A stretch of 64,000 nucleotides of DNA, from NCBI RefSeq assembly GCF_030409805.1, contig NZ_JAUFQP010000001.1, positions 248,001 through 312,000 on the forward strand, in the 5' to 3' direction. A model generated the notes under the pieces. It had not been told where the DNA came from. It was given only the letters and a program-made list of their open reading frames with translations, and did no database searches. Made by a program: the position numbers and the translations under genes. Source of the DNA: Algibacter miyuki. GTDB lineage: Bacteria; Bacteroidota; Bacteroidia; Flavobacteriales; Flavobacteriaceae. Positions 54,981-62,792 of the stretch are shown one piece after another; position 1 is the stretch's first letter; each line of letters begins with the position of its first letter.

Positions 54981-56396
54981 TTAGTTTTTTTTGTTTTGAA
55001 AATACTTACTAAATATTAAGAAGAGTAGTCCGCATAATAACCAAGCAGGCAGTGTGACAAATGATAGAAAGACATCAAATTGTATAGATATGAAGTAGAA
55101 TAAGCCAAAGCTAATAGCCCAAGCCCAAAATACAGATTTGCTAAAAGATAGGTTTGCCGCCTCAGCGTAGTTTTTTATAATACCCGCTTTTTTATGAAAA
55201 AAATGTTCGAATACAATGATAGCTCCAAAAGGTGCTAAAATAAAACCGTATAGCGCAACAAAGCCTAAAAGCTTCATGGCGAAAGCAGGAAACAGACCGG
55301 CAATTGTTGCTAATGTACCAGCTAAAATGGTCACTTTTGCAGTTGATAATTTAGGTAGAATAGCTTGAAAGGCTAAACCAGCTCTATAAATTGTTGGGTT
55401 AGCGGTTGTCCAACCAGCTAATACTACGGCAATAATTCCTAAAACACCAATAGCGTTATATGCCATGGGACCAGGAGCTACAGGAGGAGCTTGTCCGTTA
55501 TTTAAATATGATAATGCTTCTGGAGACTGAATATATACAGCATAAAGTAGAGCAGCAGCAATCCATGCCATATAGTGCCCTACGTACATTCCTGCGGCAG
55601 TAGCCCATCCAGCTTTTGCTTCTTTTGCGAACCTAAATACTGATAGATCGGACATACCAATATGCATGGCGCCATTAGCAAACCAAGACCAAATAACAAC
55701 ATGCCAAAAGGTGAATTTTGTTTGACCAGGAAAGGGTTCTGAACCTTCACCCCAAATATCCCAAAATTTAGAAAAGCTATCTACACCTAGTTGGCTCAAA
55801 GCTACAATTCCACAAGCAATAAAAGCTAGCACAATAATTGGAGACATCCAATTTGCTGCTTTGGTAACGGTGTCATAACCGCGTGCCGCAATTAATGAAA
55901 TTACGGCTCCAATTACAATTACTATAATAACCCACGTCATTCCATTTGGAAGTGTATCATCCAATTTTGGCATAGGCATATTAAAAGGAATACCTACGGC
56001 AGTAGCAGAAACCGTGATCATAGAACCTGCTAAAAAGCAGAATAAAATACCGTTGGCTAAGTTATAGCCTGTTACCAATTTTTTTCCGCAAATTTTTTCT
56101 AATTGATAATATAGAGTCAGCCTATTTTTAACAGCTATTTCAGCTGTTAAAAAACGCCAACTTAATACTGCTAATAAATTTCCTATTAGTAAACCTATAA
56201 TTAAATCGAATGCACTTACACCGGCTGTTAGAAATAATGGACCAATCATAAATTCTGTTCCAGCTGCATGTTCACCGGCATACATACCTATAAAGCTTTT
56301 CCATCCTTTTAATTTGGATGTTGGTACCGGGGTTCTTTCAAATTCTCCTCCTGCAATATCTTCAATTGCATCTTGTTCTATACTTACTTGGCTCAT
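54981..56396 (-). CDS. NCS1-family (cytosine/purine permease-like) membrane transporter
   Basis: A 471-residue membrane protein with about 12 hydrophobic segments. NCS1-type features: 'WKSFIGMYAGEHAAGTEFMIGPLFLTAGVS' (start, in part), 'ISLIAARGYDTVTKAANWMSPIIV', 'NGAMHIGMSDLSVFRFAK' and 'LAGWTTANPTIYRAG'. The family usually carries nucleobases, hydantoins or similar compounds with Na+ or H+. Here it sits inside a rhamnose operon, 33 bp before aldA and 53 bp after the aldolase-like gene, in the place where a rhamnose symporter would be expected. A rhaT remnant at 7773 hints that uptake of rhamnose could have moved to this protein. This is inference; the family has no established rhamnose carrier that I know of. 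Confidence 0.8.
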   Translation of the reverse strand: MSQVSIEQDAIEDIAGGEFERTPVPTSKLKGWKSFIGMYAGEHAAGTEFMIGPLFLTAGVSAFDLIIGLLIGNLLAVLSWRFLTAEIAVKNRLTLYYQLEKICGKKLVTGYNLANGILFCFLAGSMITVSATAVGIPFNMPMPKLDDTLPNGMTWVIIVIVIGAVISLIAARGYDTVTKAANWMSPIIVLAFIACGIVALSQLGVDSFSKFWDIWGEGSEPFPGQTKFTFWHVVIWSWFANGAMHIGMSDLSVFRFAKEAKAGWATAAGMYVGHYMAWIAAALLYAVYIQSPEALSYLNNGQAPPVAPGPMAYNAIGVLGIIAVVLAGWTTANPTIYRAGLAFQAILPKLSTAKVTILAGTLATIAGLFPAFAMKLLGFVALYGFILAPFGAIIVFEHFFHKKAGIIKNYAEAANLSFSKSVFWAWAISFGLFYFISIQFDVFLSFVTLPAWLLCGLLFLIFSKYFQNKKN

Positions 56397-56449
56397 TTAG
56401 TTGGTTGTTTTTTTTATACGATGTATTAGTATTTATAATTTTAGTGCTG

Positions 56450-57739
56450 TTAGGATAAAAACTTTTTTCTTAAATCTTCAACTTGGTCATCATTGATAGG
56501 TACCATTTGTCCTAAAGAATTTCCTAAAACAATAGATTTAGCACTGAATTCAGCAACTTCCAAATAATCAAAAGTTTGAAGTAATTTATCTCCTGTAATA
56601 ATGACTGAATCATTTTCAATAATTAAAGCCGTAGCGCAGTTATCAACTATGGTAGAATTGTTGTTTTTTCTAAAATGATCCCCATATTTTACGACATTAA
56701 TGTCTTGTAAAAAGATCCAGCTTTCTGGTATGGTACGTACATTTAAGTATTCTCCAGTGACTCCGAACGCCATTAAGTAAGGTGATTGCGTCATAATTAT
56801 AGAATTTACATCAGGGTTACGATTGTAAATTTCTTGATGAATCCAAGCCGCTCTACTTGGTGTTTTACCAGCTTCTCGTTTTCCGTCTTTAATTTGGACA
56901 ATATCATGAATGTTTAAATCCCAACGGTTACTTCCTGTTGGAGTAATAAGAAAGTCATTCTTGTTCCAGCGCATAGATACCGTACCGTAAGAACTTATCA
57001 TTAAGCCTTGTTGGCATGAGCGTTGAACAATTTTACAAATTTCTAAACGTTTTTCAACTTCGTCTGAAGGATAATGAACGCTCTCCATTTCAGGCAATAC
57101 ACCGGTTGCTTGTGCTTCAAACTCTTCAATTTGTTCATCTGTCAAATATTTAGGAGTTCCAATTTGAGAACCATATAAAATGGTACTTGCACAAAACTCT
57201 AAAGCTTCAAAACGTTCAAAAGCGTCAGTTAAGTCGCTTCCCCCTAAAACAGTACCATGATTTTCCATGATAATGGCTTTGTACCCTTTTTTAAACTCGT
57301 CGGCAATAACATCGCCTAAATCTTCACTACCAGGCAACCTATACTTTGCATAACCAATAGGGCCACAAATATGTTTTGCTTGAGAAATAATATTTGTGTT
57401 TGGTATTTGTCGTACAATACTAAATGATACTAATGCAGGTGGATGCGCGTGAATTACAGATTTAATATCTGGACGTGCTTCATAAATAGCTTTATGGAAT
57501 GGAAATTCGGAAGAAGGTTTGTGTTTTCCAATAACAGTTCCATCTTTTTGTACACAAATAATATCTGAAGCTCTTAAAGACCCTTTGTCTATAGCCGAAG
57601 GTGTAACCCAAATATTACCGTTATCATCAATAATTGAAATATTACCACCAGATGTTGTGGTCATGCCTCTTTTGTATATTCTACTAATAATAGTAGTAAT
57701 TTGATCTCTTGGATGTTCTAAATTTATTTTCTTAGACAT
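56450..57739 (-). CDS. two-domain class II aldolase/adducin-family protein
   Basis: A 429-residue protein with two class II aldolase-like domains. Domain 1 (about 8-205) looks active: 'TTSGGNISII', 'VIHAHPPALVSFS' with zinc His ligands, and 'AIIMENHGTVLGG' with the third His. Domain 2 (about 228-429) looks degenerate: 'SSYGTVSMRW' keeps the glycine-turn pattern, but the HAHP site reads 'MTQSPYL' and the ENHG site reads 'VDNCATAL', so metal ligands are lost. The relatives include fuculose- and rhamnulose-phosphate aldolases. In this operon it may be a second aldolase for rhamnulose-1-phosphate or for another phosphate ester. It could stand in for the frameshifted aldolase at 60535-62639. Confidence 0.8.
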   Translation of the reverse strand: MSKKINLEHPRDQITTIISRIYKRGMTTTSGGNISIIDDNGNIWVTPSAIDKGSLRASDIICVQKDGTVIGKHKPSSEFPFHKAIYEARPDIKSVIHAHPPALVSFSIVRQIPNTNIISQAKHICGPIGYAKYRLPGSEDLGDVIADEFKKGYKAIIMENHGTVLGGSDLTDAFERFEALEFCASTILYGSQIGTPKYLTDEQIEEFEAQATGVLPEMESVHYPSDEVEKRLEICKIVQRSCQQGLMISSYGTVSMRWNKNDFLITPTGSNRWDLNIHDIVQIKDGKREAGKTPSRAAWIHQEIYNRNPDVNSIIMTQSPYLMAFGVTGEYLNVRTIPESWIFLQDINVVKYGDHFRKNNNSTIVDNCATALIIENDSVIITGDKLLQTFDYLEVAEFSAKSIVLGNSLGQMVPINDDQVEDLRKKFLS

Positions 57740-57766
57740 TGTAAGTATTTTAATAATAATTAGTAG

Positions 57767-59140
57767 TTAATCACCTATTATAAACGGGACGTGTTTTTTT
57801 AGAGCGTAATTCTTTTTTAAGAATTTAGAGTTTAAACGTGTATCTGAAATAGATATGGCAGCTCCAAGTGCAGAGCCTAGAGACGCTTGTGTAGTTCGTA
57901 ATTTTTTATCCCTAAAGTAGTGTGATAGCAATTTTATATAAAGGTCGTTGTCGCTAAACCCGCCGTCTACATACAACCTAGTAATGTCGTCATTACCAAT
58001 GGCTTTTTTTACACATTTAATTTGTAATAAAACGAGCTCGGTCATTAATTGGTGGTAGGCGTGATCATATTCAGTATACGCTAGTTGCGTTTGTTCTGGC
58101 ATATCTTCATCTATTAAGCCTTCCCATTTAAAAGCATGTTTAAAATCTTTTACAATTTCTAAATATGTATCATAATTAAATTTTACTTTTCTGTGGTAAT
58201 CTTCATCAACACCGTAGCGTTTATTTAATTTTTCAACCTGAATTTTATATTCGTTACCTAAAAATAATCGAGAGGCTTTAACTGGTTTACCGTTAATACG
58301 CATGTAATTAATGGCATCTCTATCATTAGTATCCTCTGATATTGGGTTTTCTGTAAACGGGTTAAATGCTATGCTCCAAGTGCCTGTAGAAATAAGTACA
58401 AATTTTTTATTGATACTTCTAACGTAGGGGAGTAAAGCCGCAGAGCTATCGTGTATTCCTACACCTATTTTAATACGGTTACCATTGTAATTCATGTTAA
58501 TGCTCGTTTCTGTAGAAACGATAGGAGGAAGAATTTTATTTAAACCTTCCTTATATACCCATGGGTGGTAATCTTTCGCTTGATAATCCCAAAGTGCAGT
58601 ATGGCACCCAATACTTGTATATTCGCTTAAAGGCACCCCAGTGAACACATAACTTAAATATTGAGGTAAGTGCAAAGAATACTTAATTTTATTAAATACT
58701 TCGGGTTTTGTTTTCTTTAACCAATAGAGTTGTAAACCGGAATTGAGCATGCTTAAATCGGCACACCCAGTTTGTTTTAAGAAATCTTCTTTTGGTCCAT
58801 ATTCCTCAAAAAAAGAGGTAATAATGTCCTCGGGGAGCGCTTTAGTGTAGTTATATAAAGGAGTTACGGGGTTGCCCTCTTCATCAATATGAACAAAGCT
58901 TGCACCATAAGTAGAAAAGTTAATCGCTTTAACCTTGAATTGTTCTGCTTTAAGAATACGATTAAAAACGTCTTTAAGCCATTTTTGCAATGCAATAAGA
59001 TTCTCAGTTGGATGGCCGTCTTCATCTTCTATTTCATCAAATGAAATATATTCCTTGTGTACTTCTTTAAAATCTTTATCGAATAGGAAAAACTTTTTAT
59101 TAGTTTTTCCTATATCAAAAACAGCTGTTACATTTTTCAT
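57767..59140 (-). CDS. rhaB: FGGY-family carbohydrate kinase, probable L-rhamnulokinase
   Basis: A 457-residue cytoplasmic kinase. The N-terminus 'AVFDIGKTNKKFFLFD' is the ATP-binding phosphate-1 segment in the variant found in Bacteroidota rhamnulokinase-like proteins; 'NFSTYGASFVHIDEEGNP' follows. 'IGVGIHDSSAALLPY' holds the expected catalytic Asp, and the C-terminal 'LYVDGGFSDNDLYIKLLSHYF' is the FGGY second nucleotide motif. It would phosphorylate L-rhamnulose at O1. The isomerase gene lies 11 bp upstream and the aldolase-like gene 27 bp downstream. L-fuculokinase activity is the main alternative; context favours rhamnulose. Confidence 0.82.
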   Translation of the reverse strand: MKNVTAVFDIGKTNKKFFLFDKDFKEVHKEYISFDEIEDEDGHPTENLIALQKWLKDVFNRILKAEQFKVKAINFSTYGASFVHIDEEGNPVTPLYNYTKALPEDIITSFFEEYGPKEDFLKQTGCADLSMLNSGLQLYWLKKTKPEVFNKIKYSLHLPQYLSYVFTGVPLSEYTSIGCHTALWDYQAKDYHPWVYKEGLNKILPPIVSTETSINMNYNGNRIKIGVGIHDSSAALLPYVRSINKKFVLISTGTWSIAFNPFTENPISEDTNDRDAINYMRINGKPVKASRLFLGNEYKIQVEKLNKRYGVDEDYHRKVKFNYDTYLEIVKDFKHAFKWEGLIDEDMPEQTQLAYTEYDHAYHQLMTELVLLQIKCVKKAIGNDDITRLYVDGGFSDNDLYIKLLSHYFRDKKLRTTQASLGSALGAAISISDTRLNSKFLKKNYALKKHVPFIIGD

Positions 59141-59151
59141 TTTATTTTAAA

Positions 59152-60432
59152 TTAAAGGCCTGTAGCAATTGTGTTCTTTCCTCTTTCTTTTATAAGTCCG
59201 CCGCGAACATCTAATGCTCTGTAAGCATTAATAGGGCTTAAAACACCGCCTCTATTTAATCGTGCTTTTTCTAATAATGGCCTTACATCGGTACGGTAAG
59301 CACCCTGTAAAATTTCTTGACATTTCACCACATCATTATCCATTTGTGCTGCTTTTAAAGCGGCTTGATCGATAAGTAATGCTTTGGCATAAGCTTCCTG
59401 AATGGCTTCTAAAGATTGAATTAAATCTTCTAAAGGATCTTTTACATTATGGCTCGCATCAATCATCCATGCTAAATCTGGATTTTGAGGATTATTTTCC
59501 ATGCCGTAAACCAATTCGTTAAAAATTAAGAACAAGGCATAAGGTTTAATGCTTCCAACAGTTAAATCATCGTCACCATATTTACTATCATTAAAATGAA
59601 AACCGCCTAATTTTCCTTTTAGTTGAAGGATAGACACAATTTGTTCGATGTTAGAATTTGGAAGATGATGTCCAAGATCGACTAAAGTGAATGCTTTTTC
59701 ACCACATTCGTTAGCTAACATCAATGAAGCTCCCCAATCTTGAATAACGGTACTGTAAAAATTGGGTTCGTAAGGTTTGTATTCAATAAGTAATTTCCAA
59801 TCGTCTGGCACACCTTTGTAAATATCCTTTAAACTATCTTGTGTATTTTGAAATGCCGTTTGAAAATTATTTTGTCCTGGAAAACAAGACCCATCAGACA
59901 ACCAAACCGTTAAGGCTTTAGAGCCTAGTTTGTTTCCGATATTGATAACATCTAAATTATGTTCAATAGCTTGTTGACGAACGGCTTCGCTGGTGTTACT
60001 TAACGAACCGTATTTATAACTTTCTTTTGCGTTTTTTTGATCTTGAAAAGTATTTGAATTTACGGCATCAAACTTAATATCTAATCCGTTAGCCAATTCT
60101 TTAATCGCATTATAATCTGATGGCACATCCCACGGAATGTGAAGCGATACTGCACCTGCCGTTTGTGTTAAAGCGTGTAAAACACCAACATCTTCAATTT
60201 TTTGTTCTAAACTAGAAGGTTCTCCATAAAATGAAAAACGTCCAAAACGGGTCCCACCAGCACCTAATGCCCAACTTGGTATAGCCACTTGGAAATCGGC
60301 TAATTTAGATACAATGCTAGTAACATCATGTCCTTTTTTTGTTAATTTGTTGGCTAAAAAATCAAAGCTTTCGTTATGACTTTCTAATCCATTTTTATTA
60401 TAATCAGAGATTTGCTCTTTTTGTATTTTCAT
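59152..60432 (-). CDS. rhaI: L-rhamnose isomerase, RhaI type
   Basis: A 426-residue TIM-barrel protein. 'FQVAIPSWALGAGGTRFGRF' near residue 47, 'AVSLHIPWDVPSDY', 'LLIEYKPYEPNFYSTVIQDWG' with the first metal Glu, 'LVDLGHHLPNSNIEQI' with Asp and His ligands, and 'GGFHFNDSKYGDDDLTVGSI' with further His and Asp residues match the Pseudomonas-type RhaI family, not E. coli RhaA. It turns L-rhamnose into L-rhamnulose. It lies 11 bp before the kinase gene and 102 bp after the first gene of the operon, with a hairpin between that could lower or hold its expression. Confidence 0.92.
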   Translation of the reverse strand: MKIQKEQISDYNKNGLESHNESFDFLANKLTKKGHDVTSIVSKLADFQVAIPSWALGAGGTRFGRFSFYGEPSSLEQKIEDVGVLHALTQTAGAVSLHIPWDVPSDYNAIKELANGLDIKFDAVNSNTFQDQKNAKESYKYGSLSNTSEAVRQQAIEHNLDVINIGNKLGSKALTVWLSDGSCFPGQNNFQTAFQNTQDSLKDIYKGVPDDWKLLIEYKPYEPNFYSTVIQDWGASLMLANECGEKAFTLVDLGHHLPNSNIEQIVSILQLKGKLGGFHFNDSKYGDDDLTVGSIKPYALFLIFNELVYGMENNPQNPDLAWMIDASHNVKDPLEDLIQSLEAIQEAYAKALLIDQAALKAAQMDNDVVKCQEILQGAYRTDVRPLLEKARLNRGGVLSPINAYRALDVRGGLIKERGKNTIATGL

Positions 60433-60455
60433 AATTTTAATATCTTTTTAAAAGT

Positions 60456-60497
60456 AAAAACTCCCATAAACTTCAACTAGAACTTATGGAAGTTTTT
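60456..60497 (-). terminator. intra-operon hairpin with T tract (attenuator or partial terminator)
   Basis: Arms AAAAACTCCCATAA (60456-60469) and TTATGGAAGTTTTT (60484-60497) pair with one wobble over 14 bp around a 14-base loop. On the reverse strand it ends in TTTTTACTTTT. It sits between the aldolase/dehydrogenase gene and rhaI, where full termination would cut off the operon, so partial termination or mRNA end protection is likely. Confidence 0.55.
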
Positions 60498-60534
60498 CAC
60501 TAAACAAACTATAACTAAACTAATTTTTGTGTTG

Positions 60535-62639
60535 TTAACGAACAAAGGCATTCGCCATGCCACCATCAATATTTATAATATTTCCTGTCGATTTATCTAA
60601 AATTCCAACTAAAGAAAATACGCCATTAGCAATATCATCTGGAGTAATAATTTCATTTAAAAGATTTCTTTTTGCATAAAACGCAGGTAATTCTTCAACA
60701 GTAATACCGTTGGCTTTTGCACGACCTTCGGCCCAAGCACCTTCCCAAATTTTACTTCCAACGATAACGCCATCTGGGTTTACGGTGTTTACTCTAATTT
60801 TGTCTTTTGCTAATTCTGCAGCCAATAAACGAACCATGTGTTGTTGTGCTGCTTTTGCTGTACCATAAGCCACATTGTTTGGCCCTGCTACTAATCCGTT
60901 TTTACTAGCAATAGCAATATAATTTCCACCTAAACCTTGTTTGCGCATAATGGCTGCCGATTGTTTTGCTAAATCGAACTGTCCTTTTACTAATATATTT
61001 TGTAGAATATTCCAGTCGTTATCCGTAGTCTCTTCTAATGGTTTTGAAATGGCTAAACCTGCACTGTGCACGATAATATCGACTCCGCCAAATTCTATAC
61101 ATGCTTTTTTGTAAGCCGATGCAATAGAATCGGTGTTTGTTACATCGCAAATAGCATAAGTAGAAACATCACGCTTGTATGTTGCATGCGCTTCTTTTAA
61201 ACTATCTTCATTAATATCGGTAAGTACTACATTAGCCCCTTCAGCAGCTAGTTTGTCTGCAATAGCTTTACCAATTCCACCACCAGCACCTGTAACCAAG
61301 GCTACTTTTCTAGATAAAGGTTGCTCTTTAGGCATACGTTGTAATTTGGCTTCTTCTAACAACCAATACTCAATATCGAATGCTTCTTGTCTAGGTAAAG
61401 AGGTGTAAGCGGTAATGGCTTCTGCACCGCGCATTACATTGATCGCGTTAATATAAAACTCATTGGCTACACGTGTAGTTTGCTTATTTTTGGCAAAACT
61501 AAACATCCCAACACCTGGATAAATTATAATTACTGGATTTGCATCACGCATATCAGGACTGTTTGCTTTTTTACATGTATTATAGTAATCAGCATATTCT
61601 TGTCGGTAGGCATCAAAAGCAGGCTCTAATTTCTTTAAAATAGCATCAGCATCTGATACATCTTCGTTTTTATTTAATGTTAATACTAGCGGCTGAATTT
61701 TTGTACGCAAGAAATGGTCAGGGCAAGAGGTTCCCATTGGAGCCAGACGTTCTAAATCATTACTATTTATGTATTTCATAACCACATCTGTATCAGAGAA
61801 ATGACCAATCATTCTGTTCTCAGAAGAGCATAAACCTCTTAAAAGTGGCATAATTTGAGCCGCTTTTTCTAAACGCTCTTCTTTTGGTAAGCTTTCAATT
61901 TTTTGACCACCAAATACACTCCCTTTTTCTTTTATTTTTTTCTCAATAAATTCAGAAGCCATTTCAATAACTTCTAAACTGTTCATGTAACATTCATAAG
62001 AAGTGTCTCCCCATGTGAATAAACCGTGACTACCTAATACAATACCTCTTATTCCAGGATTGTCTTCTAAACATTTTTCTATTTGAAGACCTAAATCGAA
62101 CCCTGGACGTTGCCAAGGCACCCATCCCATAGTATCTCCCCAAATCTCTTTGGTGACTTGTTCACTATCTTTCGCTGCTGCAACTGCAATGAGTGCATCT
62201 GGATGCAAGTGGTCTATATGAGCGAAGGGTAATAAGCCATGCAAAGGGTATCAATTGAAGGCGCTTTACTATCTAAATCATAAATACAGTGGTTAAATAA
62301 ACCTACCATGCGGTCTTCATCTTCCAAGCCTCCGTAGACATTTTTTAAATCGCGTAACCTGTTGGTATATATGCCTGCAATACCACTTCTGTTTAAAGTG
62401 CCAATATCACCACCGGAACCTTTAATCCACATTACCTCAACATCTTCATTGGTAAGTGGGTCTTTTTCTATGGTTCTGCAGCTTGTGTTACCACCACCGT
62501 AATTCGTAATTCGTAAATCTGCCCCTAAAATATTAGATCGGTATAAAAATAAATCTACTTGGTTATCACCTAATGATAATGCCTTTTGATCGTCCCATAA
62601 ATAATCGACGTATTTAAAAGTTTTCGTATTGTTTTCCAT
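60535..62639 (-). pseudogene. rhaEW: bifunctional rhamnulose-1-phosphate aldolase/lactaldehyde dehydrogenase, frameshifted
   Basis: Two overlapping frames make one protein of about 701 residues. The first (62639-62214) starts 'MENNTKTFKYVDYLWDD' and includes 'RITNYGGGNTSCR' and 'WIKGSGGDIGTL'; it goes out of frame after 'KAPSIDT'. The second frame continues with 'LHGLLPFAHIDHLHPDALIAVAAA', then 'EWGDTMGW'-like and aldolase segments, and from about residue 440 a short-chain dehydrogenase with 'VALVTGAGGGIGKAIA' and 'YGTAKAAQQHMVRLLAAELA'. Adding one base in the C run (plus-strand GGG at 62246-62248) restores the frame. The aldolase half would split rhamnulose-1-phosphate and the SDR half would oxidize lactaldehyde. 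As written, the zinc site and the N-terminal part are on separate frames. A homopolymer error in the assembly is a real possibility. Confidence 0.85.
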
Positions 62640-62667
62640 AATGGTTTGTTTGTTAAAAATGTTAGTT

Positions 62668-62712
62668 CAAAAGTATATTCATTAACCAATTTGTCTATCC
62701 TGTAGTACCTTG
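62668..62712 (-). promoter_or_regulatory. promoter with octamer element, site G (rhamnose operon)
   Basis: Read on the reverse strand: CAAGGTAC (62712-62705, weak copy), CAGGATAG (62702-62695), exactly 19 bp, then TACTTTTG (62675-62668), a perfect TAnnTTTG box. The first gene of the operon starts 28 bp later. It has the same layout as forward-strand sites A-D and F. Confidence 0.6.
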
Positions 62713-62792
62713 TAAATTATAAGTGAAAAGAGTAATTATTTTAAGTGGTTTTGGTGTTAATTAATTGATTATTAGTTATTAATGATGTTTGT

